64,000 bases of DNA, taken from contig JBIQJD010000002.1 in assembly GCA_044507695.1 (NCBI GenBank), positions 186,001-250,000 on the forward strand, in the 5' to 3' direction. The notes under the pieces were generated by a model, which was not told the DNA's origin, ran no database searches, and worked only from the letters and a program-made list of their open reading frames with translations. A program made the translations under genes and the position numbers. Shown here piece by piece: positions 52,920 through 62,114 of the stretch (the stretch's first letter is position 1; each line of letters begins with the position of its first letter). Source of the DNA: JBIQJD01 sp044507695 (GTDB lineage Bacteria; Bacteroidota; Ignavibacteria; Ignavibacteriales; Ignavibacteriaceae).

Positions 52920-54290
52920 CTATTCGTCCTTTTTATCTTTAGGTGATTCAATTTCATACTTCTTTATTTTATTATAAAGATGGCTTCTTTGAATATCAAG
53001 CACTTCAGCAGTTTTGCTGATGTTCCAATTATTGGCTTCAAGCTGTTTAATGATAAATGCGCGCTCTGCTTTTTCTTTAAATTCCTGAAAAGAATTACTC
53101 TCCTGCAGAATATCACTCATCGAAGATTTTCCCGGACTGAAAATTCCTTCAATATCTTTTCTTTGAATATTTTTTTTGTTAACGATAATCATTATCCGCT
53201 CAACAACATTTTTTAATTCACGCACATTGCCTGTCCAGGGAAAAGTTTGTAAATATTTGATTGCATCTTCTTCAAAAAACACAGCAGGCTTCTTATACTT
53301 TACCGCAATTTCATCAGCAAATTTTTGAATTAGAATAGGAATATCTTCAATTCTATCTTTAAGCGGCGGAACATGAATAGGGAAGACATTAAGACGATGA
53401 TAAAGATCCTCGCGGAAATTTCCTTTCTCTATCTCTTCAATCAAATTTTTATTTGTAGCTGCAACTATTCTAACATCTACTTCAATTTTTTTTACGCCTC
53501 CAACTCTTTCGATTTTACCATCTTCAATTGCCCGGAGAACTTTTGCCTGCGCCTGAAGACTCATATCTCCAACTTCATCAAGAAAAATTGTCCCTTTATT
53601 AGCAAGTTCAAATCTTCCTATTCTTTGCTGAAAGGCTCCGGTGAACGATCCTTTCTCATGTCCGAATAATTCTGATTCAATGAGTTCATTCGGAATGGCA
53701 GCACAGTTAACTTCAACAAATGCTTTATCTTTTCTGCTGCTCTTTGCATGAATTGCACGTGCAACTAGTTCTTTGCCTGTGCCATTTTCACCAGTGATTA
53801 AAACACGTGTATCAAGCGGTGCAACTTTATCAATTATATCAAGAATATTTTTTATAGCCTGGCTTTTGCCCAGAATTGTTCCATCACCAATATATGTTTT
53901 TTTAATTTCTTTATTTTCCTGAAGCAGGCTTGATTGTTCAACAGCGTTGCGCACACTAATTAAAAGTTTATCACGATCAATCGGTTTTTCAATAAAATCA
54001 AATGCACCAAGTTTTGTTGCTTTAATTGCATTCTCAACACTGCCATGCGCTGAGATAATTATTACGCACAGATCAGGATTTTTTTCTTTTGCGCGTTTAA
54101 GAACTTCAAATCCGTTCATCTCCGGCATTTGAATATCAAGCAGCAGTGCGCTGAATGATGCTGATGATAATTTCTCCAATCCTTCTGCAGCACTGGTTGA
54201 GTAATCAACGGGATAATTTTCATACTCAAGTATCATCTTTATACTTTCGCAGATTTCCCGTTCATCATCTATTATTAAAATTGAATTCAT
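52920..54290 (-). CDS. NtrC-family sigma-54-dependent response regulator
   Basis: 456 aa. Receiver domain (1-120) with D52 as the phosphate acceptor (LLDIQMPEMNG), a AAA+ domain with GENGTGKE (Walker A) and ELFGHEKGSFTGAF, and a C-terminal Fis-type helix-turn-helix (LEANNWNISKTAEVLDIQRS). The sigma-54 contact loop reads GSFTGA rather than GAFTGA. No histidine kinase is adjacent. The ATG at 54290 overlaps the stop of the upstream gene (ATGA). Confidence 0.93.
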   Translation of the reverse strand: MNSILIIDDEREICESIKMILEYENYPVDYSTSAAEGLEKLSSASFSALLLDIQMPEMNGFEVLKRAKEKNPDLCVIIISAHGSVENAIKATKLGAFDFIEKPIDRDKLLISVRNAVEQSSLLQENKEIKKTYIGDGTILGKSQAIKNILDIIDKVAPLDTRVLITGENGTGKELVARAIHAKSSRKDKAFVEVNCAAIPNELIESELFGHEKGSFTGAFQQRIGRFELANKGTIFLDEVGDMSLQAQAKVLRAIEDGKIERVGGVKKIEVDVRIVAATNKNLIEEIEKGNFREDLYHRLNVFPIHVPPLKDRIEDIPILIQKFADEIAVKYKKPAVFFEEDAIKYLQTFPWTGNVRELKNVVERIMIIVNKKNIQRKDIEGIFSPGKSSMSDILQESNSFQEFKEKAERAFIIKQLEANNWNISKTAEVLDIQRSHLYNKIKKYEIESPKDKKDE

Positions 54291-54925
54291 AAACAATATC
54301 TAAAATGTTTTAAAGCAGGCATTATAAGAATTTGTGAAGGGAGAATGTTTCTGTTCTTTTTTAAAGTATCCCCGAAGATATTTCCTAATTTATTTGTTTC
54401 AATATCCCGCAAATCAACCGAGGATTGAACTTTAAAATTCTCCTCAAAAACTTCCACAAAATAACCAATTAAGTCTCCCAAATCAAAAATGTTTGATGCA
54501 TGTGCAATATATGCGCTTCCAAAAAAATGAGCGAGTTTATCCTTATCACCATACTTGTTTTGGGGTGAATCAAAGTAAAGCTGCGATGGAAGCTGTTCAT
54601 TCTTTTTATAAAAAAGAGAATCACTATGTGAAGTTAACGGGTAGCGGATAATACTTTTAATTAATGGAATTTGAATTGGTACTTTTTTGTAAGGAACTGA
54701 TGCAAAGGTAAGAGCAAGCAGCGCTTCATTAATGTCTCCACTATAAAAATCTATTGCACGTACAAAGATTGAATCTGTTAACGCAATATCATTCATAGAA
54801 TTTTTTAGTTCCTGGAAATATGACGAAGCAATAAATTCTGTAATATAATTTACTCCTTTTGAGAGTTTGCTTTGCTGTGCATGAAATATTGTTGTAAATA
54901 AAATGAAGAAACAAATTGTTTTCAT
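54287..54925 (-). CDS. Secreted hypothetical protein
   Basis: 212 aa with a signal peptide (MKTICFFILFTTIFHA, cleavage near AQQ). The C-terminal half has GDKDKLAHFFGSAYIAHASN and LRDIETNKLGNIFGDTL, a little like the DKLxHF motif of YfiM/DUF2279 proteins, which are lipoproteins of unknown function. The stop overlaps the start of the NtrC-type regulator by 4 bases, so they are translated together, which is odd for an exported protein. ATG at 54925 chosen over an in-frame TTG at 54943. Confidence 0.6.
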   Translation of the reverse strand: MKTICFFILFTTIFHAQQSKLSKGVNYITEFIASSYFQELKNSMNDIALTDSIFVRAIDFYSGDINEALLALTFASVPYKKVPIQIPLIKSIIRYPLTSHSDSLFYKKNEQLPSQLYFDSPQNKYGDKDKLAHFFGSAYIAHASNIFDLGDLIGYFVEVFEENFKVQSSVDLRDIETNKLGNIFGDTLKKNRNILPSQILIMPALKHFRYCL

Positions 54926-55029
54926 GATTAAAAAAATAAACAAGATTAAATGAAATAGAAAAGCAGTTAATTTACATTGATTCCTTTAAATTGTTTTTTT
55001 ACTATACATTAACATTTGAAGTAAGGGGC

Positions 55030-55470
55030 ATGAAAACAAAACTTCTGTTAAAAATTAAAATCTTCGTTTCTGCTTGCATCTTAATTTTATTAATCAGCAG
55101 TTTATCATGTACCGATGATATAGTTCAAAGTTCAAATGACGGATTAAACGGAGAATGGCAGTGGATAAAAACAGAAGGCGGATTTGCTCCGCATGTTATT
55201 GTTCCCGAACCGGGAACGTCTTTAATTATTTCTTTTCAATATAACAGAAACTTCATTCTTTTCAGGAATGACTCGATTAAAGTTACTGCAAAATATGATG
55301 AGGCAGATTATGAAAATAACTGGAATAAGAAAATCACATTCAAAAATATAAACACATTTAATTACTCTTTTGAATTTGATTCTGTCTTTGTAAAGATTGA
55401 TTCAGATACTTTAACTATTTGGGATGGTATGTTTGATGGATTTTTTAGCTATTATCTAAAAAAGTATTAA
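55030..55470 (+). CDS. Putative lipoprotein, 146 aa
   Basis: Signal with lipobox LISSLSC at ~residues 20-26; Cys acylation probable. Mature part resembles a lipocalin-like or copper-resistance-like small beta-barrel (NGEWQWIKTEGG, TLTIWDGMFDGF), no more can be said. An AAGGGGC site precedes the ATG at 55030; the divergent gene at 54925 faces away. Confidence 0.6.
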   Translation: MKTKLLLKIKIFVSACILILLISSLSCTDDIVQSSNDGLNGEWQWIKTEGGFAPHVIVPEPGTSLIISFQYNRNFILFRNDSIKVTAKYDEADYENNWNKKITFKNINTFNYSFEFDSVFVKIDSDTLTIWDGMFDGFFSYYLKKY

Positions 55471-55645
55471 TTGAATTTAAAACATCCAGATCAAAAATAT
55501 ATTGCAGATTGAAATTCTTCATTCCAGTTTTACATAAACAAATTCTGCCGGAATTCACCCTTACTTTTGCCGCACTTATCCATTGATCATTGGATAATCC
55601 AGCTATATGTTCAGATAGGATAAATAATTTATAAAGGAGAATGTT

Positions 55646-56242
55646 ATGAGAAAAATTATTGCGCTTGAATTTGTTTCACTCGATGGAGTAATACAAGGTC
55701 CCGGAGGTCCTGATGAAGATAAAAGCGGCGGCTTTACTTACGGCGGATGGACATTCCCATATTCTGATGCTGTAATTAATGGGGTAATGCAAAAACAAAT
55801 GAGTGTACCGTTTGAACTCTTGCTTGGACGAAAAACTTTTGATATTTGGGCGCCGTATTGGCCTAAACATGCTGATATCTGGCCTGAAGTAAATACTATA
55901 AAAAAATATGTTGCATCGAATACACTTACATCTCATGAGTGGCAGCCAACAGTATTTTTAAATGGAGATGTTGTAAAACAAATCTCAGAACTAAAGCAGC
56001 AGCAGGGACCTGATCTTCATGTTTATGGAAGTTCAAATCTTCTCCAAACATTATTTAAACATGATCTGGTAGATGAATTGTGGCTGAAGATATATCCTGT
56101 AACACTCGGCAGCGGTAAAAAATTATTTGCTGATGGCACAATTCCCGCAGCATTTGAAGTAACAGAGAGTCAGATATCTCCGCGGGGAATAATTATAATT
56201 AATTATAAACGTGCAGGAGAAGTTGCTACCGGAAGCTTTTGA
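55646..56242 (+). CDS. Dihydrofolate reductase-like (RibD C-terminal) family protein
   Basis: 198 aa. Family pattern: IIALEFVSLDGVIQGPGG, LLGRKTFDIWAPYWP, KYVASNTL and HVYGSSNLLQTLFKHDLVDE with PVTLGSGKKLFADG. Members share the DHFR fold with the RibD reductase domain, but their own substrate is not known; not a classical folate gene. AAAGGAG ribosome site. Confidence 0.9.
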   Translation: MRKIIALEFVSLDGVIQGPGGPDEDKSGGFTYGGWTFPYSDAVINGVMQKQMSVPFELLLGRKTFDIWAPYWPKHADIWPEVNTIKKYVASNTLTSHEWQPTVFLNGDVVKQISELKQQQGPDLHVYGSSNLLQTLFKHDLVDELWLKIYPVTLGSGKKLFADGTIPAAFEVTESQISPRGIIIINYKRAGEVATGSF

Positions 56243-56254
56243 GTTATTCCGGAG

Positions 56255-56342
56255 GATAAAAAATTAGCTGAAGATCAAATTAAAAAAAGGGAAGATACTA
56301 TCTCATATAAATGTGAAGAAAACATTTGCTAAGAGATTTTAA
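56255..56342 (+). pseudogene. Antitoxin remnant (C-terminal part)
   Basis: A short decayed frame whose first part reads DKKLAEDQIKKREDTISY and, after a one-base shift, NVKKTFAKRF before TAA at 56342. The ending VKKxFAKRF is common at the C-terminus of ParD/RelB-type antitoxins. Only the end of the gene is seen here and it is frameshifted. Directly precedes the toxin remnant by two bases. Confidence 0.5.
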
Positions 56343-56344
56343 GT

Positions 56345-56655
56345 ATGAAAATATTTTGGTCTCAATTAGCTGTTGAAAGGCTGGAAGGGATCTATCATTA
56401 TATTGCAGATGAAAATGAAGATGCAGAATAAAAAACAATCGGGAAAATATTTAAAAAGATTGAATCACTCTTAAAAAGTCCGGAAAGGGGAGAAGGATTC
56501 CTGAAACACAACAGAACGATATTAGGGAAGTATTTGTAGATGAGTATCGAATAATTTACCGGATAGAGTCTAAAAGTATTTTTATACTAACCATAAGAAA
56601 TTTCAAACAATTATTACCGGATTTAGATTTTAGGTTTAATATCAATCTCATTTAA
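56345..56655 (+). pseudogene. RelE/ParE-type toxin, broken
   Basis: From the ATG at 56345: MKIFWSQLAVERLEGIYHYI, ADENEDAE, stop (TAA at 56429-56431), KTIGKIFKKIESLLKSPERG, a frameshift near 56485, then NDIREVFVDEYRIIYRIESK and FILTIRNFKQLLP, ending at 56655. The pattern (W-S-x-x-A-x-x-x-L, Y-I-A, then R-E-x-x-x-x-x-Y-R-I-I-Y-R) is that of ParE/RelE toxins. One stop and one frameshift prevent full translation. Confidence 0.75.
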
Positions 56656-56698
56656 TTAAGTTGTTCTTTTTTTTTGAGAGGTTTGAAGAGATAAAACT

Positions 56699-58354
56699 TT
56701 ATGTTTGTATAACTCCCACGTTAAATTTTGGTAAATCAGGATTATTATCTGCAGCACAAATTGCCATTGAAATGTATTCACGGGTTAATGCAGGATCAAT
56801 AATTTCATCTATCCATAATCTTGCCGCAGCATATAGCGGATTACTTTTTTCTTCATAACTCCGTAAGATATCATCGAGCAGTTTTTGTTTTTCTGCATCA
56901 GTAAAAGTATTGCCTTCTTTTTCAATCTGTTTTAATTTTATATCAAGCAAAACGCTGCTTGCCTGGCTTCCGCCCATCACGGCAATTTTAGAATTTGGAT
57001 ATGCAAAAATAAATCTTGGATCATAAGCTTTGCCGCACATTGCGTAATTGCCCGCACCAAAACTGTTTCCTACAATAATCGTAATTTTTGGAACAACTGA
57101 GTTAGCAACAGCATTAACCATTTTAGCGCCGTCTTTTATTATACCGTTATGTTCGGCACGGCTGCCAACCATAAAGCCTGTAACATCCTGAAGAAAGATG
57201 AGAGGAATTTTTTTCTGGTTGCAGTTCATAATAAACCTTGCAGCCTTATCAGCACTGTCTGAATAGATTACTCCGCCAACCTGCATTTCACCGGTTTCTG
57301 TTTTAATTATGCTTCGTTGATTTGCAACTATTCCAACAGCCCATCCATCAATTCTTGCATACGCAGTAATGATAGTTTTACCGTATCCTGCTTTGTATTC
57401 ATCAATCTCTGATTTATCAACTATCCGTGCAATAACTTCATACATATCATATGGTTTTATGGGATCTTCAGGAAGCAAACCATAAATTTCTTTAGATGAA
57501 AATAGTGGAAGAAAACTTTCACTACGATTGAAATTAGCTTTTTGTGAAGCTCCTGTTTTTTCAGTAAGATTTCTTATCTGCTTGATACATTCTTCATCAT
57601 TCTTCATTATATAATCTGTTACTCCGGAAATATTTGATTGAACCTTTGCACCGCCGAGTGTTTCATTATCAATTACTTCTCCTATAGCAGCTTTAACAAG
57701 ATGTGAACCAGCGAGAAAAACCGAACCTTCTCCTTCAACAATTAAAGCCTCATCACTCATAATTGGAAGGTATGCTCCGCCTGCAACGCAAGGCCCCATT
57801 ATAGCAGCAATTTGCGGAATTCCCATTGAAGAGATTATTGCATTGTTTCTGAAGATTCTTCCGAAGTGTTCTTTATCAGGAAAAATTTCATCCTGTAAAG
57901 GAAGAAAAACTCCGGCGCTATCAACAAGATAAACGATGGGCAGCCGGTTCTCCATTGCAATTTCTTGAGCGCGCAGATTTTTTTTTGCCGTAACAGGAAA
58001 CCACGCACCAGCTTTAACTGTTGCATCGTTTGCAACTATCACATGATATCTTCCGTGAATTTTACCAATGCCGTAAATAGTACCGGATGAAGGTGCTCCG
58101 CCATATTCTTCATACATTCCGTAAGCAGCGAAAGTGCTCAGTTCAAAAAATTCTTTTTTATCATCAACTAAAAGTCCAATCCGTTCACGCGCTGTTAATT
58201 TTCCTTTTGCTTTATGTTTTTCAATTGCTTTCTTTCCGCCGCCGAGTTTAACCTTTTCTTTTTCCGCGGATAATTTTCTTAGCAGGGATTTGTAATAATC
58301 CTCTCTGCGTATATAAATTTCATCTTCTTTAATCTGGCTGCCAATTTTTTTCAT
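56699..58354 (-). CDS. Acyl-CoA carboxylase, carboxyltransferase (beta) subunit
   Basis: 551 aa. Two crotonase-like halves: GKLTARERIGLLVD, VDSAGVFLPLQDEIFPDKEH, GPCVAGGAYLPIMSDEAL, VKAAIGEVIDNETLGG, and ending with DVTGFMVGSRAEHNGIIKDG and GNSFGAGNYAMCGKAYDPRF. The wording of LPLQDEIFPDKEHFGRIF fits 3-methylcrotonyl-CoA or related carboxylases better than propionyl-CoA carboxylase, but the exact acyl chain is not certain. The biotin carboxylase partner is not in the window. Confidence 0.9.
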   Translation of the reverse strand: MKKIGSQIKEDEIYIRREDYYKSLLRKLSAEKEKVKLGGGKKAIEKHKAKGKLTARERIGLLVDDKKEFFELSTFAAYGMYEEYGGAPSSGTIYGIGKIHGRYHVIVANDATVKAGAWFPVTAKKNLRAQEIAMENRLPIVYLVDSAGVFLPLQDEIFPDKEHFGRIFRNNAIISSMGIPQIAAIMGPCVAGGAYLPIMSDEALIVEGEGSVFLAGSHLVKAAIGEVIDNETLGGAKVQSNISGVTDYIMKNDEECIKQIRNLTEKTGASQKANFNRSESFLPLFSSKEIYGLLPEDPIKPYDMYEVIARIVDKSEIDEYKAGYGKTIITAYARIDGWAVGIVANQRSIIKTETGEMQVGGVIYSDSADKAARFIMNCNQKKIPLIFLQDVTGFMVGSRAEHNGIIKDGAKMVNAVANSVVPKITIIVGNSFGAGNYAMCGKAYDPRFIFAYPNSKIAVMGGSQASSVLLDIKLKQIEKEGNTFTDAEKQKLLDDILRSYEEKSNPLYAAARLWIDEIIDPALTREYISMAICAADNNPDLPKFNVGVIQT

Positions 58355-58389
58355 AAAATGATTTGATGAATTAATAAAATGATTTTATA

Positions 58390-59556
58390 CTATAAATTTT
58401 TCAGTACTTCTCTTGCAATTACTATTCGCTGAATTTCCGATGTACCTTCACCTATTGTACAAAGTTTTACATCACGGTAAAATTTTTCAACGGGATAATC
58501 TTTAATAAAACCGTAACCGCCGAAAATCTGCACAGCCTCACTGGCAGCTTTTTCTGCAATCTCACTTGCAAAAAGTTTAGCAATTGCTGCTTCTCTTGTA
58601 ACAGTTTCTCCTTTATCTTTTAATGAAGCTGCACGATATGTAAGAAGCCTTGCTGCTTCAATCTCTGTTTGCATTTGGGCAAGTTTAAATTGTATCCCCT
58701 GATATTCCGCTATTGATTTTCCGAATGCTTTTCTTTCTTTAGAATAATTTATTGAAGCAGTGAGCGCACCCTGAGCTAATCCTAAACTTAATGCCGCAAT
58801 AGATATTCTTCCACCTTCAAGAATTTTCATTGCCTGCACAAAACCTTCTCCTTCTTTTCCTAAAAGATTTTCCTCCGGAATTGTAAGATTTTCAAATGCA
58901 ATTTGTGTTGTATCACTTGCACGCATTCCGAGTTTATTTTCTTTCTTTCCTTTTAGAAATCCATGCATGGACGCTTCAGCAACAAATGCAGAAATTCCTT
59001 TTTTATTTTTATTCTTATCTGTTACTGCAAGAATTACTGCAGTTTCACCAACAGTGCCGTGAGTAATGAAAGTTTTGCTTCCGTTAACAATATAATTGCC
59101 GTCTTTTTTTATTGCAGATGTGCTCATTCCGGCAGCATCACTTCCGGATGAAGATTCTGTTAAAGCCCACATTCCAATTTTATTTCCTGCTGCAAGATCC
59201 GGAATATATTTTTGTTTTAAATTATTATCAGCAAAAGTTAAAATATGATTTGTGCATAATCCATTATGAGCTGCAACAGATAGAGCAATGGAAGGATCAA
59301 CTTTAGCAAGCTCTTCAATTATTATTACAAAATCGAGATAACCGAGAGCGGCTCCGCCTAATTCTTCAGGAACAAGAATTCCGAGAAAACCAAGTTCACC
59401 AAGCTGCTTGATAACATCGGAAGGAAATTCCTGTGATTCATCATAATGCATTACAACCGGGCGGATGTTATTCTCAGCAAAATCACGGATAGTATCTTTT
59501 ATTATTAATTGATTTTCACTTAACTCAGTATTAAATGAGCCGGCAAGGACTTCCAT
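58390..59556 (-). CDS. Acyl-CoA dehydrogenase
   Basis: 388 aa. FAD enzyme that oxidises acyl-CoA to 2-enoyl-CoA and passes electrons to ETF. Motifs: GIMWALTESSSGSDA-like MWALTESSSGSDAAGM (FAD-binding) and IGEGTSEIQRIVIAREVL, with the catalytic Glu in GEGT. ATG at 59556 has AAAGGAAAATTT upstream; an in-frame ATG 30 bases earlier is less likely. Next to the carboxyltransferase, so likely in leucine or other branched/short-chain acyl-CoA breakdown. Confidence 0.93.
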   Translation of the reverse strand: MEVLAGSFNTELSENQLIIKDTIRDFAENNIRPVVMHYDESQEFPSDVIKQLGELGFLGILVPEELGGAALGYLDFVIIIEELAKVDPSIALSVAAHNGLCTNHILTFADNNLKQKYIPDLAAGNKIGMWALTESSSGSDAAGMSTSAIKKDGNYIVNGSKTFITHGTVGETAVILAVTDKNKNKKGISAFVAEASMHGFLKGKKENKLGMRASDTTQIAFENLTIPEENLLGKEGEGFVQAMKILEGGRISIAALSLGLAQGALTASINYSKERKAFGKSIAEYQGIQFKLAQMQTEIEAARLLTYRAASLKDKGETVTREAAIAKLFASEIAEKAASEAVQIFGGYGFIKDYPVEKFYRDVKLCTIGEGTSEIQRIVIAREVLKNL

Positions 59557-59650
59557 AAATTTTCCTTTCATCTCAACTGTTTGTTGAATATTAAACACAA
59601 ACCGCTTTTGGCAGTGTGATTTTGAATTAAAATTTCTGGAGCAAATTCCC

Positions 59651-60586
59651 TTAATGGGATCTGAAACTATTTAAAATTTCTTCTGCTAAATGGTAAGGAG
59701 ATAAATTGCCGAGTACAACTTTTTCTAATGATGAATTTAATGATTTTTCCCGTGAATCATTCCACAATTCTGCTTTTAATTTTTCTTCAACAATCTGTTT
59801 TATTCTTGTTCGTGTCCGGACTTCACGGTTATGTAAAAAAAGATTTTTTTGTTCAAGAAAACTTTTATGCCTGATAATTTCATCATAAACTTCAGCAATG
59901 CCTTTATTTTCACTGGCAACAGTTTTAATTATTCCGGGCATCCATGAATTTTCATCGTGTGCTTTCATCATCAGGATAGTTTTTAGTGCTGCAAATGCCT
60001 GCTCAGAGCCGGGACGATCAGTCTTATTAAGAACAAAGATATCAGCAATTTCCATTAATCCGGCTTTCATTGCCTGCACTGCATCACCTGATTCAGGAAC
60101 AAGAATTACCATAGTTGTATCTGCTGCATTTGCAATATCCAGCTCTGATTGACCAACTCCAACAGTTTCAAGAATCACAAAATCATAGCCTGCGGCATCA
60201 AGAACATCTCCTGCTTCAATTGCTTTTTTACTCAAGCCGCCAAGGCTTCCGCGTGTTGCCATGCTTCTTATGAAAACACCGGGATCATTTCCAATCTCGC
60301 TCATTCTCACACGATCACCGAGCAGAGCACCGCCGGTAAACGGTGAGGTTGGATCAACTGCAATTATGCCAACAGTTTTGTTCTGGCTGCGCAGGTATTT
60401 TGTTAACTGATTTGTAACAGTACTTTTACCGGCACCGGGAGGACCTGTAATTCCAACGCGGTATGCACTCCCAACCTTGCTGAAAAGATTTTTCATTAAT
60501 TCAGCGGAGCGGGAATTGTTTTCTTCAACAATTGATATTGCACGTGCTGTTTCCCGTTTGTTGGAAGTGTTAAGATTAATTTTCAT
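59651..60586 (-). CDS. meaB: MeaB/ArgK-type methylmalonyl-CoA mutase-associated GTPase
   Basis: 311 aa. G3E GTPase: RVGITGPPGAGKSTVTNQLT (Walker A), IAVDPTSPFTGGALLGDRVR, ETVGVGQSELDIANAADTTM and LNKTDRPGS. Protects and reloads B12 in methylmalonyl-CoA mutase. The mutase is not in the window, but a neighbouring acyl-CoA module fits propionate breakdown. Confidence 0.93.
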   Translation of the reverse strand: MKINLNTSNKRETARAISIVEENNSRSAELMKNLFSKVGSAYRVGITGPPGAGKSTVTNQLTKYLRSQNKTVGIIAVDPTSPFTGGALLGDRVRMSEIGNDPGVFIRSMATRGSLGGLSKKAIEAGDVLDAAGYDFVILETVGVGQSELDIANAADTTMVILVPESGDAVQAMKAGLMEIADIFVLNKTDRPGSEQAFAALKTILMMKAHDENSWMPGIIKTVASENKGIAEVYDEIIRHKSFLEQKNLFLHNREVRTRTRIKQIVEEKLKAELWNDSREKSLNSSLEKVVLGNLSPYHLAEEILNSFRSH

Positions 60587-60601
60587 TAAATTGTTAAATA
60601 A

Positions 60602-61534
60602 TTATTCGCTGCGGTTTAGTTTATTCTTGAAGAATTCTACTGTTTTAACCAAGCCATCCTCAAGAAGTGTATCGGGTCTCCAATTGAATTTTTTATAAAT
60701 CTTATCTGATGTAATTACGCTCCGCATTTGTTCACCGGGCGCTGCAGGTCCGTGAATTTCTTCTTTATTTTTTTTCGTGATTTTATTCAGCTTATTAAAA
60801 AGTTCATTAACATCTGTTTCTTTTCCAGTGCCAATATTATAAACTTCATTTGATGTATCATTTAACGTAAGCAGATTTGCTTTAACCACATCATCAACAA
60901 AAACATAATCACGAGTTTGTTTTCCGCTTCCATTTATTATGGGCTGTTCATCATTTAAAAGTTTCATTGTAAAAATTGCAACAACTCCTGCTTCACCATG
61001 CGGATTCTGGCGCGGGCCGTAAATATTTGCATAACGTAAAATTGTGTAGTTCAAATTATATTGAACAGAATAAAAATAAAGATACTTTTCAACAGATAAT
61101 TTTGAAATACCGTAAGGTGATAGGGGAGAAGCCGGATGATTTTCATCAGCAGGGAAATAATTTTGTTCCCCGTAAACAGCGCCGCCGGTTGAGGCAAACA
61201 TGAATTTCTTTACACCTGTTCTTATACAATTCTGCAGCAGATTTATTGTGCCGATAATGTTTGTATCAGCATCAAACGCCGGATCTTTTACTGATCTTCT
61301 TACATCCATCTGCGCAGCATGATGATTTACTACATCAAATTTTTCTTCATTAAATAAATCAGATAAAGATTTATCTCTTATATCTGCATTAATAAATTTT
61401 GCTTTGAAACTAATATTTTCTTTGAACCCTGATGATAAATTATCCAGTATAAATACCTGATGTCCTTCATGTATAAAAGCATCTGCAATATGTGAAGCAA
61501 TAAATCCTGCTCCACCTGTTACAAGAATTTTCAA
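60602..61534 (-). CDS. NAD-dependent sugar-nucleotide epimerase (SDR)
   Basis: 310 aa. VTGGAGFIASHIADAF (Rossmann), YGISKLSVEKYLYFY (Tyr/Lys pair), and RYANIYGPRQNPHGEAGVVA. Closest in pattern to UDP-glucose 4-epimerase or a WbpP-like enzyme. TTG start at 61534 with AAGGA 10 bases upstream. Four bases lie between it and nadD. Confidence 0.9.
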   Translation of the reverse strand: MKILVTGGAGFIASHIADAFIHEGHQVFILDNLSSGFKENISFKAKFINADIRDKSLSDLFNEEKFDVVNHHAAQMDVRRSVKDPAFDADTNIIGTINLLQNCIRTGVKKFMFASTGGAVYGEQNYFPADENHPASPLSPYGISKLSVEKYLYFYSVQYNLNYTILRYANIYGPRQNPHGEAGVVAIFTMKLLNDEQPIINGSGKQTRDYVFVDDVVKANLLTLNDTSNEVYNIGTGKETDVNELFNKLNKITKKNKEEIHGPAAPGEQMRSVITSDKIYKKFNWRPDTLLEDGLVKTVEFFKNKLNRSE

Positions 61535-61538
61535 ATAA

Positions 61539-62114
61539 TTATTCCTTATAAAGATTATTTTTATAAATATATTCTTTTACTTTTTCCGGCACAAAAAAAT
61601 CAATTGGCTTATTATTTCTTACTCTTTCACGAATCTGTGTTGAACTAATTTCAATTAATGGAGTCTGTACAAAAACTGCGTGATCAAAATATTTATTTCT
61701 TGTTCCGGAATTTTCCGTTTCTCTTTTTAACACTACAAGTTTAACAAGATTAACTATTTCATCGGGATCTTTCCACGAATCAAAAACGAGAAGATTATCA
61801 TAGCCAATTATCAATTCAATTGAAGAGTATTTTTTCTTTAACATTTTGATTGTATCAATCGAATAAGAAACTTCCTGTTTTTCAATTTCAAATTCTGAAT
61901 ATTCAAATGATCGGTTATTTAAAATTGCAAACTTAAGCATTTCTAATCTATGCAGTGGAGAAGTGTGCTGCTTATCAGTTTTATGTGGTGAAACGAAGGC
62001 AGGGATAAAAATTATTTTTTCCAAACCTCTTATTTCTTTTACAACTTGTGCAGTAATTAAATGCCCGATGTGAATGGGATCAAAAGTTCCCCCGAAAATT
62101 CCAACAGCTTTCAT
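61539..62114 (-). CDS. nadD: Nicotinate-nucleotide adenylyltransferase
   Basis: 191 aa. Makes deamido-NAD from NaMN and ATP. Motifs: GIFGGTFDPIHIGHLITAQV (HxGH), PAFVSPHKTD and ISSTQIRERV (SxxxxR). ATG overlaps the stop of the gene upstream (ATGA). Confidence 0.94.
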   Translation of the reverse strand: MKAVGIFGGTFDPIHIGHLITAQVVKEIRGLEKIIFIPAFVSPHKTDKQHTSPLHRLEMLKFAILNNRSFEYSEFEIEKQEVSYSIDTIKMLKKKYSSIELIIGYDNLLVFDSWKDPDEIVNLVKLVVLKRETENSGTRNKYFDHAVFVQTPLIEISSTQIRERVRNNKPIDFFVPEKVKEYIYKNNLYKE

